Below are positions 43,917 through 53,860 of a stretch of 64,000 bases of DNA, piece by piece. The stretch spans positions 124,001-188,000 of the forward strand of contig NZ_SSBL01000003.1 of the NCBI RefSeq assembly GCF_004795105.1, read 5' to 3'. Within the stretch, counting starts at the first letter, position 1, and each line of letters starts with the position of its first letter. The notes beneath the pieces are model-generated. The model ran no database searches and was not told the DNA's origin. It saw nothing but the letters and a program-made list of their open reading frames with translations. A program made the position numbers and the translations under genes. Origin of the DNA: Streptomyces sp. A0642. Its GTDB lineage: Bacteria; Actinomycetota; Actinomycetes; Streptomycetales; Streptomycetaceae.

Positions 43917-45972
43917 GCCTCTCCTCGTTAGTCACTCGGTGTGCTTGCGGCCGGCGTGCGTACACCCCGGCCAGGTGGCGGAGGAGCGGAGCCTCGGACA
44001 GCTCCTCCAGGGAGACCGGACGACCCTGGCCGTCGGCGATCGGCAGGCACCAGTTGGGGTGGAGCCCTGCCGTGCCGGGCAGGTTCTGCGGCCGCCGGTC
44101 GCCGGTCGTGTCCGGGAGCCAGACGCCGATCATCCGGGCCGGCGTCAGACTCAGGTACGTGTGCAGTGCCGCGACCTCGCCCGCGGGGTCGGGCAGGAGC
44201 CCGAGCCGGACCAACTCGTTGATCCAGCCGTCCCGTTCGCCGGCGGCTTCGGCTTTCTCCTCCTCCGGCGGCCGGGTGAGCAGCCCCAGAGAGGCCCGCA
44301 GGTCGACGTGTTCGCCGCTGAGCCAGGCCGCTGTGCTGGGCAGGTCGTGCGTGGTCAGGGTGGCGAGACAGTGCTCGCGCCACTGGTCCGGCGGCAGAGG
44401 GCCCACCCGGCCCTCGGAACCGCCCTCGTATTCGAAGCGCTGCACGGCCGTCCCCAGTACGCCCCGGGCCGAGAGCTCCTCGCGCACCTCCGGTTCGACC
44501 GTGCCCAGGTCCTCGCCGATGACGAACGCCCCGGCGGCCTCCGCCTCGGCGCCCAGCACGGCCAGCATCGCCGTGCCGTCGTACCGGACGTAGGTGCCGT
44601 CGGCCGGGGGACGTCCCTCCGGCACCCACCAGAGGCGGAAGAGCCCCATGACGTGGTCGACGCGGAGGGCACCGGAGTGCCGCAGCCCCGCGCGCACCAG
44701 ACGCGCGAAGGGCCCGTAAGCCTCCGCGGCCAGAGCGTCCGGACGCCACGGCGGCTGTCCCCAGTCCTGCCCGGACGGATTGAAGTCGTCCGGCGGAGCC
44801 CCCACCGACATCCCCTCGGCCAGACAGTGCTGGAGCGCCCAGGCGTCGGCCCCCTCGGGGGCCACGCCCACCGCCAGGTCGTGGACGAGCCCGACGCGCA
44901 TCCCGGCCTCCCGCGCGGCACGCTGGGCGCCGGCAAGCTGCTCGTCGGTGATCCAGGCGAGCCACCGGTGGAAGTCGACGGCGCCGGACAGGACCCGGCG
45001 GGAGTCGGCCACGGCCGCGGACCGGGGGTCGCGCAGGGCGGCGGGCCAGGAACGCCAGGCCGGGCCGTGGACCTCCGCCAGCGCGCACCAGGTGGCGAAA
45101 TCCGTGAGGTCACGGCCCTCCCGCGCCACGTACGCGGCGAACGCCGCCTCGCGCCCGGGTGAGCGGGGCACCTCGTACACCTCGCGCAGGGCCAGGTGCT
45201 TCAACTCGCGTACCTCCTCGCGGCGGATGAGCGACTCCCCGGCGAGGACGGCGGAGTTGAGGAACGTGGCCCGGCCCGCCAGCCGCCGGACCCGGGCGCG
45301 TGGCCCCGCCGCCAGGTACGCGAACTCGGGGACGGCTTCGACCCGCACGTGCATCGGGTCGGGGAAACGGCGGCTGCTCGGCCGGTAGGGCGACGGGTCC
45401 GGCAGCGGGCCGGGCTCCATCGCATGCAGCGGGCCCAGTTGGACGAAGTCGGCCCCCAGGTCCCGTCCCGTCCAGGAGACCAGCTCGGCGAGGTCACCGA
45501 GGTCGCCCATGCCCCAGGAGCGGCGCGAGAGCAGGAAGTAGAGCTGGACGAGGAGCCCCCACGAGTACGGTGCCGAGACCGACCGCTCCGGCGCGACCAG
45601 CAGCACCGCGGCGTCCTGCCGCCCGCCCCGCTCCACGCGCAGTGTGTGGGACCCCACCGGCAGCGGCTCGTCGAGTCCTCGCGTACGGCCGTCGGCGCAG
45701 AGGACCTCGGCCCTCGTTCCGGCCGGCAGCTTCGGCCGGGGGCCGCGAGGTCCCGGCACGACCGCGCACGGCGGAACGAGCCGCCGGGCCCGTTCGGCGC
45801 GGTGCGCCGCGAGGGCGGCTTCCGCGGCGGCGGGGGTCGAGGCGTCGATGCCGCAGGCGGCGAGCACCGCGACCAGCGTGTCCCGGGGAACGTCGACCGT
45901 GCGCCCCCGGTCGGTGCGGTAACCCGTCGCCACGCCATGGGCCTCGGCGAGACGGGAGAGCGGGTCTCTCAC
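43894..45972 (-). CDS. acbQ: 4-alpha-glucanotransferase (amylomaltase, AcbQ-like)
   Basis: 692 residues from GTG 45972, overlapping the previous stop (GTGA). GH77 catalytic residues: nucleophile Asp in LRVDHVMGLFRLWWVPEG, acid Glu in FVIGEDLGTVE, stabiliser Asp in TLTTHDLPSTAAW; also SPYRPSSRRFPDPM. It shuffles maltosyl and glucosyl units between maltooligosaccharides in the cytoplasm. In acb clusters it is thought to supply or tune the acceptor oligosaccharide. It has the long N-terminal region (about 1-125) usual in actinobacterial MalQ. Housekeeping malQ would not sit inside this operon. Confidence 0.9.
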   Translation of the reverse strand: MRDPLSRLAEAHGVATGYRTDRGRTVDVPRDTLVAVLAACGIDASTPAAAEAALAAHRAERARRLVPPCAVVPGPRGPRPKLPAGTRAEVLCADGRTRGLDEPLPVGSHTLRVERGGRQDAAVLLVAPERSVSAPYSWGLLVQLYFLLSRRSWGMGDLGDLAELVSWTGRDLGADFVQLGPLHAMEPGPLPDPSPYRPSSRRFPDPMHVRVEAVPEFAYLAAGPRARVRRLAGRATFLNSAVLAGESLIRREEVRELKHLALREVYEVPRSPGREAAFAAYVAREGRDLTDFATWCALAEVHGPAWRSWPAALRDPRSAAVADSRRVLSGAVDFHRWLAWITDEQLAGAQRAAREAGMRVGLVHDLAVGVAPEGADAWALQHCLAEGMSVGAPPDDFNPSGQDWGQPPWRPDALAAEAYGPFARLVRAGLRHSGALRVDHVMGLFRLWWVPEGRPPADGTYVRYDGTAMLAVLGAEAEAAGAFVIGEDLGTVEPEVREELSARGVLGTAVQRFEYEGGSEGRVGPLPPDQWREHCLATLTTHDLPSTAAWLSGEHVDLRASLGLLTRPPEEEKAEAAGERDGWINELVRLGLLPDPAGEVAALHTYLSLTPARMIGVWLPDTTGDRRPQNLPGTAGLHPNWCLPIADGQGRPVSLEELSEAPLLRHLAGVYARRPQAHRVTNEERHVKPGSS

Positions 45973-48900
45973 GCGCCACCCCCCATCGGTGCCACCGGCG
46001 TGCCGAAGAGGCGCTCGAGGACCGCCGCCACGCCGTCCTCCTCGTTGCCCGGCGCGATCTCGTCGGCGACGGCCCGCAGCGCGGGGTGTGCGCCGGCGAC
46101 CGCCACCCCGTGGCGGGCGAGCGCGAGCATCGGTATGTCGTTGGGCATGTCACCGAATGCCACGGTCTCCTCGCCCGTGCGGCCGAGGATCTCCAGGGCC
46201 CGCGCCACACCGGTGCCCTTGGTGACGCCCCATGGCAGGACCTCGACCATCCCCTGGACGGAGTGGACGATGGTCACCTCCTCACCGCAGAGCCGGCGCG
46301 CCGTCTCGGCCAGCTCATCGTCCCCGAGGACACGGTGGTGCAGCACCAGCTTGTCGATCGGCCTCTCCCACAGCAGCGACCGGTCGGCCGTGACGTCCCA
46401 GCCGTGCCGTACCCGCTCACCGAAGCCCGGTGTGACCTTGAACCGGCTCTCCGGAGGCGAGGTCACCACCCCGAGTTCGAGCGGCCCGACGAGGTCCTCG
46501 ACGCGGGCGACGACCGAGCGTGCGAGCCCGGTGTCGAGCCGCTCCGCGGACAGCAGCCGGTCGGCGCCCGCGTCGTACAGCTGCGCGCCCTGCCCGCACA
46601 CGGCGAGCCCTGTGTATCCGAGGGAGTCCAGGAGCCGCCGGCAGGCGGCGGCCGGACGACCGGTCACCACGAGGTGCCGGGCCCCGGACGCGGCCACCAG
46701 ACCGAGTGCGCGCCGGGTCCGCGACGAGACCGTCAGATCGCCGCGGAGCAGTGTTCCGTCGAGGTCCGTGGCCACGACGCGGTAGGGCGGGGCGTCCGGG
46801 AGCGGGACGTTGTCCCAGGTCACGCGGCCATCGGCGAGCGTGAGCCGGAGCACGAGACCAGCCCTCAGGGCGTCGGCACGGACGGAGCCCCGGAAAACGC
46901 CGTCGGCGTCCCGGCGCAGCGCGGTGGTCCAGGTCCTGCCCACCAGGGGCACCGGCTCGTCCGACAGCGCGGCCTCGGCCGCGGATTCGAGGGGTTCCTC
47001 ACGGGACGGGTCCGTGCCGGCCGCGACCGTCGCCCCGTCCCCCTCGACCACGAGGTCGGCCGCCGCCACCGCGGGATGCCGGTACTCCACCCGCAGCGTC
47101 CCGTCCCGCTCGTCGGGCGAGACGCGGCAGCGGTGCCGGACCGGGGACATCAGTGCCTCGCGGCCCGCCGCCTCCGCAAGCTCGGCGCAGCGCGGGAAGT
47201 CCGCCCGTCCGAACGCGGCGGCGAACAGCGCCTCGTACGCGGCGCCGTCGAGCTCGGCGCACCGCCCGTAGGCGGTGGCGTCGCCCAGTTCGAGCGCGCG
47301 CCGGAGGATCGCCTGCCGGTGCTCGGCCCACTCGGCTCCTTCGAGGAGGTCGAACCATCCGTACCGGATCGCGTCCCGCGCCGGCAGGCGGCGCGGGACA
47401 TCGTCGAGGAGCTCCCGGAACACGGCGAGGCGGCGGCGTGCGCTCTCGCCCCAGGTGAATCCGCGGGCCGTCCCGGAGGCCGCGGCGGACAGGCGCGCGT
47501 ATGCCTCGGGCTCCTCGCGGAACATCCGCTCCGCGTCACGGATCCGGTCCGCGATGAGCGCCGCGAGCTCCCGGTCGTCGTCGCGGAACGAGCCGCGGAC
47601 CGCGAGGCCCGTCGCCGTCGGATCCTCGTGGGGACGGGCGTGGCCGAAGTGGGCTGTGGTCCGCTGCGCGGTGGCGATGGGTACGGCGCCGCAGGCCATC
47701 GCCTCGGCCTGCGCGATGAGGAATCCGTCGAGCTCGAACTTCGACGGGTACACGCAGAAGTCGGCGCAGGCGGCCTCCGCGAAGAGCGCCTCCTCGTCGA
47801 CGAGCCGCCAGTCGAGCCGGACCCGGTCCGGGTAGGCGTCGGCCACCCGCTGGAAGTACGCGTTGGCGGGCGCCGCCTCCGCCACTCCGCCCGCGCCGGT
47901 CGCGCACCGCAGGAGGAAGCTGACCTCCGCCCCGTCGGCCAGGACCTTCTCCACCGCCCGGATCAACTCCAGCTGGCCTTTGTGGTGCACCGCGTACCGG
48001 GCCGCGTGGTAGAAGACGGGCCGGGTGGGATCGAGCCCCAGGGAACGCAGCACGGCGTCGCGGTCGACGGCCCCCGGGTCCCTGGCCAGCCAGGATCCGG
48101 AGATCCCGCAGCCCCCGTCGAACAGCTTGCCCGCCTGCTGACGCAGCAGGCGGGAGACGGGCAGCGACGCGACGTACCGCTCCATCGGAGTGTCGGCGAG
48201 GGTGCTGTAGTGGTCGCGCTGCCCGGGAGAGACGAAGTCCAGCAGGTCGGCATGGGCGAGAAGCTGCGGGAAGAGGCCGACGTGGTCGGGGCCGTACTCT
48301 GTGTGCAGGCGTGTCGCCGACAGCGCCCGCACCATCGCGGCGGCGGGTGAGCCCTCCGGCGGTGGCACCTCCTCCCAGGCGTCGAGAGAGGGCCCCTCAC
48401 CCGCCGCTGTCCCGTGGCCGCCTGCTCCGGGTGACGCGTCGAAGAGACGCAACAGGGCCTCGACCTGCGGCCGGTACACCTTCTGCGTGATCGGCGCGTT
48501 GGCCGCCACCGTGCTGACGCAGCGCCACCGGGGATCGCCCCGCAGCACCAGCGGGACCAGGTAGTGATAGGCCGGCTCGAAGCCGTGGACGATCGCCGGC
48601 TGATCCCCGCCGAGCCACTCCCGCAGGAAGTGCAGTCCGGCCACCTGGAAGACCAGAGGCTTGAAGAACGACAGGTCCCGGCCCTCGGAGTCCGGTGGCG
48701 GGTACAGGCGGTCCGGCAGCAGGTCCAGCTGGGCGTCGGACAGGAAGTACACGTCCACGCCCTCGAGCCGCAGCAGGTGGGCCCGCGTGGTCAGCGGCAG
48801 CACCGCCTCGGGGAGCCGGCCCGGCCAGGTCTTCGGATCGAGCACCAGCGGCACCGCGTGGTCGATCCTGAAGTCCAGTTCCTCGATCGGGTACGACTCG

Positions 48901-49061
48901 CGAAGCCGGTCGAGGTGTCCGTGCGCGGGCGTCACGATCGAGACCCGGTGTCCCAGGGAGGCGTATTCCCGGGACAGGTTCCACACCAGTGGCGAAAGGC
49001 CCCCGCGCATCAGCCGGGAGTCGAAGCCACCGCATTCGTAGGCGAAGTTGACGATGTGCAT
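45969..49061 (-). CDS. Glycosyltransferase fused to HAD phosphatase (AcbI-AcbJ fusion)
   Basis: 1030 residues. Residues 1-~600 form a retaining GT-B glycosyltransferase like AcbI/AcbS (MHIVNFAYECGGFDSRLMRGG start, [25 protein letters not shown] donor-site end); ~600-760 is a beta-rich linker; ~765-1030 is a Cof-type HAD phosphatase (VVATDLDGTLLRG, VVTGRPAAACRRLL, lysine KLVLHHR, FGDMPNDIPML, all motifs intact). By order U-S-R-I-J-Q in Actinoplanes the two halves correspond to AcbI (adds dTDP-4-amino-4,6-dideoxyglucose to maltose) and AcbJ (removes the 7-phosphate of the cyclitol 1,7-bisphosphate). GGGAG precedes ATG 49061. Paralogue of 50183-52306. Confidence 0.85.
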   Translation of the reverse strand: MHIVNFAYECGGFDSRLMRGGLSPLVWNLSREYASLGHRVSIVTPAHGHLDRLRESYPIEELDFRIDHAVPLVLDPKTWPGRLPEAVLPLTTRAHLLRLEGVDVYFLSDAQLDLLPDRLYPPPDSEGRDLSFFKPLVFQVAGLHFLREWLGGDQPAIVHGFEPAYHYLVPLVLRGDPRWRCVSTVAANAPITQKVYRPQVEALLRLFDASPGAGGHGTAAGEGPSLDAWEEVPPPEGSPAAAMVRALSATRLHTEYGPDHVGLFPQLLAHADLLDFVSPGQRDHYSTLADTPMERYVASLPVSRLLRQQAGKLFDGGCGISGSWLARDPGAVDRDAVLRSLGLDPTRPVFYHAARYAVHHKGQLELIRAVEKVLADGAEVSFLLRCATGAGGVAEAAPANAYFQRVADAYPDRVRLDWRLVDEEALFAEAACADFCVYPSKFELDGFLIAQAEAMACGAVPIATAQRTTAHFGHARPHEDPTATGLAVRGSFRDDDRELAALIADRIRDAERMFREEPEAYARLSAAASGTARGFTWGESARRRLAVFRELLDDVPRRLPARDAIRYGWFDLLEGAEWAEHRQAILRRALELGDATAYGRCAELDGAAYEALFAAAFGRADFPRCAELAEAAGREALMSPVRHRCRVSPDERDGTLRVEYRHPAVAAADLVVEGDGATVAAGTDPSREEPLESAAEAALSDEPVPLVGRTWTTALRRDADGVFRGSVRADALRAGLVLRLTLADGRVTWDNVPLPDAPPYRVVATDLDGTLLRGDLTVSSRTRRALGLVAASGARHLVVTGRPAAACRRLLDSLGYTGLAVCGQGAQLYDAGADRLLSAERLDTGLARSVVARVEDLVGPLELGVVTSPPESRFKVTPGFGERVRHGWDVTADRSLLWERPIDKLVLHHRVLGDDELAETARRLCGEEVTIVHSVQGMVEVLPWGVTKGTGVARALEILGRTGEETVAFGDMPNDIPMLALARHGVAVAGAHPALRAVADEIAPGNEEDGVAAVLERLFGTPVAPMGGGA

Positions 49062-49071
49062 GGGTGCTCCC

Positions 49072-50190
49072 TCAGCGTGCGGTGTTCGGTGCGGGCGCGA
49101 CGTGCTGGACGAATCCGTTCTCCAGGACCACCGCGGAGTCGATGTCGGCGCCGTCGGGCACGACGGCGCCGGGCAGCACCACGCTGCGCCGCACCCGGGC
49201 GTCCGTACCGATCCGTACGCCCGGGAAGAGCACGCTGTCCTCGACGTCGCCGTGGCTGACCAGGTCGAAGGGGACCACGGAGCGGCGGACGCCGGACGAG
49301 TCGGCGACCCAGCGCCGTTGCAGGTACGGCGAGATGGTCCAGGGCAGCGACCCGACCGGCAGGGTGGCGTCGGGGCGGGTCATCGCGAGATGGGCTCGGT
49401 GGTATCGCTCCACCGTGCCGATGTCCTCCCAGTGGCACTCGACGCGGTGCCCCCGGATGCGTTCTCCGCCCGCGAGCATCGCCGGGATCACGTCCCTGCT
49501 GATGTCGTGCTGCCAGTCCGTGCCCTCCAGTTCTTCCAGATACCGCCGCAGCACCTTCGCGTCGAACACGCAGAAAGCGGCGAAGACGAGATCGGACGTG
49601 GGATGTTCGGGCTTCTCCACGAAGGTGGCCAGGGAGCCGTTCCGGTCGAATGCGACCATGCCGAAGAGGTGGACCCAGCGCGGGTCGATCCGCTGGTAGG
49701 CGATGGTGAGCGCCGCCTGCGACGCCATGTGCCCGCGGATCAGCGGGCCGTAGTCGAAGCGGTAGACGTGGTCCGCGTGGAGCACCATCACGTGCTCGGT
49801 CCTAGGGCCGAAGATGTGCTCCCCCTTGCGGATGAGAGCGTCGGCCGTCCCCTTCTCCAGGGGCCAGGTGCGGTCGGGAAGCCGAGGGGGCAGATTCTCG
49901 CCCGCGGCGCGGTACGCCGCGTCGTAAGGTCCGAAGTGGACCCGGAAGTCGCGCGAGGCCCCGTTCCAGGCGGAGTGCAGATCGTCCATCAGAAGGCGTT
50001 CCTCGTACTGCGAGAGCAGGAGCACCTCCCCGACGCCGGAGTCGCGCGCGTTCGCCAGGCTGAAGTCGATGAGCCTGCAGGCGCCGCCGTACGGTACGAG
50101 CGGCTTCAGCCGCCCGGTGCCGAGCCGGCCCATGCGCTCACCCCGGCCGCCGGCGAGCAGGACGGTGCGGATGGAGTCGAACTCAGCCAT
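49072..50190 (-). CDS. acbR: Nucleotidyltransferase, GlgC-like (AcbR-like)
   Basis: 372 residues. Nucleotide loop [27 protein letters not shown], sugar-phosphate site [25 protein letters not shown], and a C-terminal left-handed beta-helix ([25 protein letters not shown]). It resembles ADP-glucose pyrophosphorylase. In acarbose synthesis AcbR makes the NDP-cyclitol (GDP-valienol) from valienol 1-phosphate. Placed between the two paired transferases as in Actinoplanes. Overlaps the upstream gene by 8 bp. A normal GlgC is the alternative. Confidence 0.85.
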   Translation of the reverse strand: MAEFDSIRTVLLAGGRGERMGRLGTGRLKPLVPYGGACRLIDFSLANARDSGVGEVLLLSQYEERLLMDDLHSAWNGASRDFRVHFGPYDAAYRAAGENLPPRLPDRTWPLEKGTADALIRKGEHIFGPRTEHVMVLHADHVYRFDYGPLIRGHMASQAALTIAYQRIDPRWVHLFGMVAFDRNGSLATFVEKPEHPTSDLVFAAFCVFDAKVLRRYLEELEGTDWQHDISRDVIPAMLAGGERIRGHRVECHWEDIGTVERYHRAHLAMTRPDATLPVGSLPWTISPYLQRRWVADSSGVRRSVVPFDLVSHGDVEDSVLFPGVRIGTDARVRRSVVLPGAVVPDGADIDSAVVLENGFVQHVAPAPNTAR

Positions 50191-52306
50191 GACGCACCTC
50201 GTCCCAGGCGATCCGGCCGTTCGAAAGGGTCAGGAGCAGCCGGGCGGCGGTACCTGCCGGTGGCGCTGCGCCCACGAACTCCCCGGCTCCCTCGCGGGTC
50301 CACTCGGTGATCTCGGCCTCCGCCCGGCCTCCGGGATCGCGCGGGGCGGGGACGACCAGTTCGACGCGCTCCGCGTGGGCGAGCCGGTAGCGCAGACCCT
50401 CGCCGTGCGGTGCGCACCGGTCGCCGAGACGGGCCACCCGCTCCGGGGGTATAGCGTCCGCCCACCGTCCTGCCACCTCTTCGCACACGGCGAAGTCGGC
50501 GCGCGCCCAGGCGGCGTCGAACAGCCGGAGGGCCAGCGCCGGGGTGATGGGGCCCGACCGCTCGGCGGCGGTCAGGTCGCCGGCCTCCACGGCCGCGTCG
50601 AGCACCTCCTGAGGCCGCTCGTCCCAGGTGCGGGACGGCAGGGCGTCGAACCAGCCGTGCCGCAGGGCCGTGTCGGCCGACGGCCCGGGGGCGACGCCGT
50701 CCCAGAGACCCCGGAAGACCTCCAGATGGAGATCGGCGCAGTGGTCCCACGTGAAGGTGCGTGCCACCTGTCGGGCGCGGGCCGAAAGGGCCCGGTACTC
50801 GTCGGGCCGGTCGTGGAAGAGGCGTACGGCCTGGTGGAACCGGTCGGCGAGCCCGTCGACGAGGAGCGCGTCGTCCTCCGCGAAGGAGCGGTTGACGGAG
50901 AAGCCGGTCCGGGTCGCGCCCTGGTCGGCGTGCCGGAAGTGAGCCATGCCCCACTGGGCGGTGGCCACCGGTACCGCCCCGCACGCCATGGCCTCGCCCT
51001 GGGCGATGAGGAAGGTGTCCATCTCGAACTTGGACGGGAACACGCAGAAGTCGGCGGAGGCGGCATAGGCGAAGACCCCGCTCTCGTCGACCCGTTCCCA
51101 CTCCAGGTGCACCCGCCCCTTGTGGCGTTCGGCGACCTCGTGGAAGTACGGGTCGTCGATGCCGGTGCCGGTGATGCAGCGCAGGACGAAGTTGGCGGTG
51201 AGACCGTCGGTGAGGACCCGGTCGATCGCCCGGATCAGTTCGACCTGGCCCTTGTGGTGGACCGCGTAGCGGGCGTTGTGGAAGAACGTCGGGAGGGACG
51301 GGTCAAGTCCGAGTGCGGAGAGGACGGCGTCCCGGTCCACCGTGTCCGGGTCCTGGGCGAGCCAGCTGTCCGAGATCGCGCAGCCACCGACGAACTGCTT
51401 GTGCGCGTTTCGGCGGACCGTCCGGGAGACCGGCAGTGCCGAGAACAGCTCCTCGAACGGGGTGTCGCGGAAACTGTTGTAGAAGTCCCGCTGGCCGGGG
51501 CAGAGGAAGTCGATCGCGTCGGAGTGGTCGGCGACCAGACCGTAGACGGTGAGGTGGCCCGGCGGGTACTCGTAGTGCAGATGGGTTCGCGTCTGGTACT
51601 GGCGCTGGGCCTCGCGCTCACCGGCCGGCAGCGACGGTTCCTCTTCCGGCAGCGCCGGTGCGCCCAGCAGTTCGAGGAGCCTGCGGACCTCCGGGCCGTA
51701 CACCTTCTTGGTGATCGGCATGTTGCTCTGCACGGTGGTGACCACGCTCTTCAGCGGGTCACCGCTCAGTGCCGGCGGCAGAAGGTAATGGTAGTAGGGC
51801 TCGTGGGCGTGGACGATCGCCCGTTCGTCGCCGAACCAGCCGCGCAGGAAACGCACGCTGTCGACCTGGAAGACCAGCGGCTTGAAGAAGGTGAGATCCC
51901 TGCCCTTAGCCGAGTACGGCGGGTAGAACGTGTCGGGCAGGCGGTCCAGGTAGTCGTTCGAGAGGAAGTAGAGGTCGACACCCTCCAAACGGATCCGGTG
52001 AGCCGTGGTGCGCAGCTCCACGGACACCTCGGAGGGGAAGCCCCGCCACACCTCGGGGTCGAGGACGAGGGGCAGGGTGTAGCGGTCCTCGTAGGCGAGG
52101 TCCTCGACCGTGTGGCGGCGGCGCAGGTCGTCGAGACGTCCGTGGGCGGGCGTCACGACGGACACCCGATGGCCCTTCCGGGCGAAGGCGCGGGAGAGGT
52201 TCCAGAGATACACCGAGGTGCCGCCCTGGAGGAAGGTGTGGTCGAACCCGCAGCATTCGAAGTACGTCTCGATGACGTGCAGCGGTTCGTCGGTCACGTC
52301 ACTCAC
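50183..52306 (-). CDS. acbS: GT-B glycosyltransferase, pseudoglycosyltransferase candidate (AcbS-like)
   Basis: 707 residues from GTG 52306. Same N-terminal pattern as the fusion protein ([52 protein letters not shown] against its paralogue), [27 protein letters not shown] donor region, then a C-terminal beta-rich part (to 707), but no HAD domain. By gene order it is AcbS, which couples the NDP-cyclitol to the aminodeoxysugar amine through a C-N bond without glycosidic chemistry. Which of the two paralogues does which step rests on order, not on tested residues. One base from the U-like gene. Confidence 0.82.
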   Translation of the reverse strand: MSDVTDEPLHVIETYFECCGFDHTFLQGGTSVYLWNLSRAFARKGHRVSVVTPAHGRLDDLRRRHTVEDLAYEDRYTLPLVLDPEVWRGFPSEVSVELRTTAHRIRLEGVDLYFLSNDYLDRLPDTFYPPYSAKGRDLTFFKPLVFQVDSVRFLRGWFGDERAIVHAHEPYYHYLLPPALSGDPLKSVVTTVQSNMPITKKVYGPEVRRLLELLGAPALPEEEPSLPAGEREAQRQYQTRTHLHYEYPPGHLTVYGLVADHSDAIDFLCPGQRDFYNSFRDTPFEELFSALPVSRTVRRNAHKQFVGGCAISDSWLAQDPDTVDRDAVLSALGLDPSLPTFFHNARYAVHHKGQVELIRAIDRVLTDGLTANFVLRCITGTGIDDPYFHEVAERHKGRVHLEWERVDESGVFAYAASADFCVFPSKFEMDTFLIAQGEAMACGAVPVATAQWGMAHFRHADQGATRTGFSVNRSFAEDDALLVDGLADRFHQAVRLFHDRPDEYRALSARARQVARTFTWDHCADLHLEVFRGLWDGVAPGPSADTALRHGWFDALPSRTWDERPQEVLDAAVEAGDLTAAERSGPITPALALRLFDAAWARADFAVCEEVAGRWADAIPPERVARLGDRCAPHGEGLRYRLAHAERVELVVPAPRDPGGRAEAEITEWTREGAGEFVGAAPPAGTAARLLLTLSNGRIAWDEVRHG

Positions 52307-52307
52307 G

Positions 52308-53849
52308 TCAGTTCCTCGTGGTCAGGGTGCGGGGGAGCGGGGAGGGAAGGCCGAGCGCCGAGGCGTGGCGCAGGTCGATCGCGGCGTGGTAGGGCCGGGC
52401 GTGCGCGAAGTTGTAGTCGAGTTCGTGCAGCAGGCGGCGCAGGTAGAGCAGCCGGCGCAACGGCTCGTCCGGCAGAGTCCGTTCGGGCCCCGCGCCGCTC
52501 TCGCCGGGCCCGCCGCGCGCGAGCAGCAGGTCGGCGACGTGCCGGCGCCACCGGTCCGCCGCCTCGAACACGAGCAAGAGCACGGACCGCTCCCGCGGCG
52601 GCATGCCGGCGCCGCCGTCGAGCGAGGCGAGCATCGTCTCCTCCGAGTCGACCCCCAGGAGCCGGGCGCTCTCGTACGCGGCTTCGTCGGCGCTGAAGTA
52701 CTCCAGTGCACGTCCCAGCGCCACAAGGTCCTGCAGCGGGGACTGCTCGGCCCAGCACGGTTCGTCCGGACCCGTGCCGGGGGTGGAGATATCGATGAGC
52801 CGCGGGGGGTCCCACAGCAGGTGCGACAGATGGAGGTCCCCGTGGCAGGGCCCCGCGCGGTGCGTGCCGCCGGCGCTGAAAGCCGTCCGCAGCAGCTCGG
52901 TCTCCGAGGAGAGCGAGCTGAAGGCCGTCTCCAGAGCCGCCGGGGGGAGGTTCCTCTCGCCCCGGGCCCGCTCGGCGAGCGCGCGACACCGCTCCTCGGC
53001 GTCCCGGAGGGCGGGCTCGACGGGGTAGTCCGCGGGGGGAGTCCCCCGGCCCAGGCGGGTGCGCAGCTCTTCGTGGAACCCGCCGAGGAACGAGCGGGCC
53101 GCGCGGAGCGGGGCGGCGAGGGGAGCGAGGTGATCCCGGACCAGGCCGTCCAGGCCCTCGGGGGAACCGCCGTCACCGGCCGCACCGGACGGAGCGGACC
53201 CCGGGATCCCCGTCACCCCACCGGCCAGTCGGGGCCAGAGCGCACGCAGGTTGGCGCGCAGCGGGGTGTCGATCCCGCTGCCCGGCGTGTACGTGTAGAC
53301 CACCCCGAGCGCCAGCCGGTCCGTCCCGCCCGTGGGCGCGTAGCTGTAGTCGCCGAACCACCGGGGCGTGTGACCGCTGCCGTTCATCACCCGGAGCAGT
53401 TCGGGCTCCCGCACCCCGACACCGAGGGTCCGATAGGCCTTGTGGAGGTGGGGACGGCCGTCGATGTCCAGGAGCGAGAGCGAGTTCGAGGACCGGCCCT
53501 GCGCGAACGGGAGGGGGGAGACCGTACGGGCCGCCGTTCCGCCGCCGCGGAATTCGACGTGACCGCCGCGAGCGGTGGGGATGCGGGCTCCTGCCGTCAT
53601 CAGCCGCACACAGGCCAGGTCGAAGCCCTCGGAGCCCTGGGCATCGGTCAGGCGGCCCGTCGCGTCCTTGTGGGCCGGGGCGAAGAGGAGGGTGCCGTGT
53701 GCCGGGCCGCCGACGACGGACACGAGGAACAGGAGGGTGCCGGAGCCGAGGGAGGCTTGGTCGATCGACGCGTAGCGGTCGGCCCGGCGCACGTCCTCGG
53801 GCAGCCACGCCGCGTCGCGCAGCAGTTCATGGAGCTGGGTGTCGCTCAT
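52308..53849 (-). CDS. acbU: Maltokinase/APH-like kinase (AcbU position)
   Basis: 513 residues. N-terminal cap region like mycobacterial and streptomycete maltokinases (about 1-150), then a kinase domain of the aminoglycoside-phosphotransferase fold with the catalytic loop GPCHGDLHLSHLLWDPPRLIDISTPG (HGDLH, then IDxS/T in place of the usual DFE/DxE). In acarbose synthesis AcbU phosphorylates C1 of valienol 7-phosphate. The gene stands in the U position upstream of S. It might instead make maltose 1-phosphate. The start ATG has no clear Shine-Dalgarno; coupling to the permease 11 bp upstream is likely. Confidence 0.75.
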   Translation of the reverse strand: MSDTQLHELLRDAAWLPEDVRRADRYASIDQASLGSGTLLFLVSVVGGPAHGTLLFAPAHKDATGRLTDAQGSEGFDLACVRLMTAGARIPTARGGHVEFRGGGTAARTVSPLPFAQGRSSNSLSLLDIDGRPHLHKAYRTLGVGVREPELLRVMNGSGHTPRWFGDYSYAPTGGTDRLALGVVYTYTPGSGIDTPLRANLRALWPRLAGGVTGIPGSAPSGAAGDGGSPEGLDGLVRDHLAPLAAPLRAARSFLGGFHEELRTRLGRGTPPADYPVEPALRDAEERCRALAERARGERNLPPAALETAFSSLSSETELLRTAFSAGGTHRAGPCHGDLHLSHLLWDPPRLIDISTPGTGPDEPCWAEQSPLQDLVALGRALEYFSADEAAYESARLLGVDSEETMLASLDGGAGMPPRERSVLLLVFEAADRWRRHVADLLLARGGPGESGAGPERTLPDEPLRRLLYLRRLLHELDYNFAHARPYHAAIDLRHASALGLPSPLPRTLTTRN

Positions 53850-53860
53850 CACGCAGTTCG

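Noticed and set aside
43894..45972. Ordinary housekeeping malQ
   Set aside because: Start overlaps the fusion gene and its end overlaps the cyclase gene by 23 bp, so it is embedded in the cluster operon.
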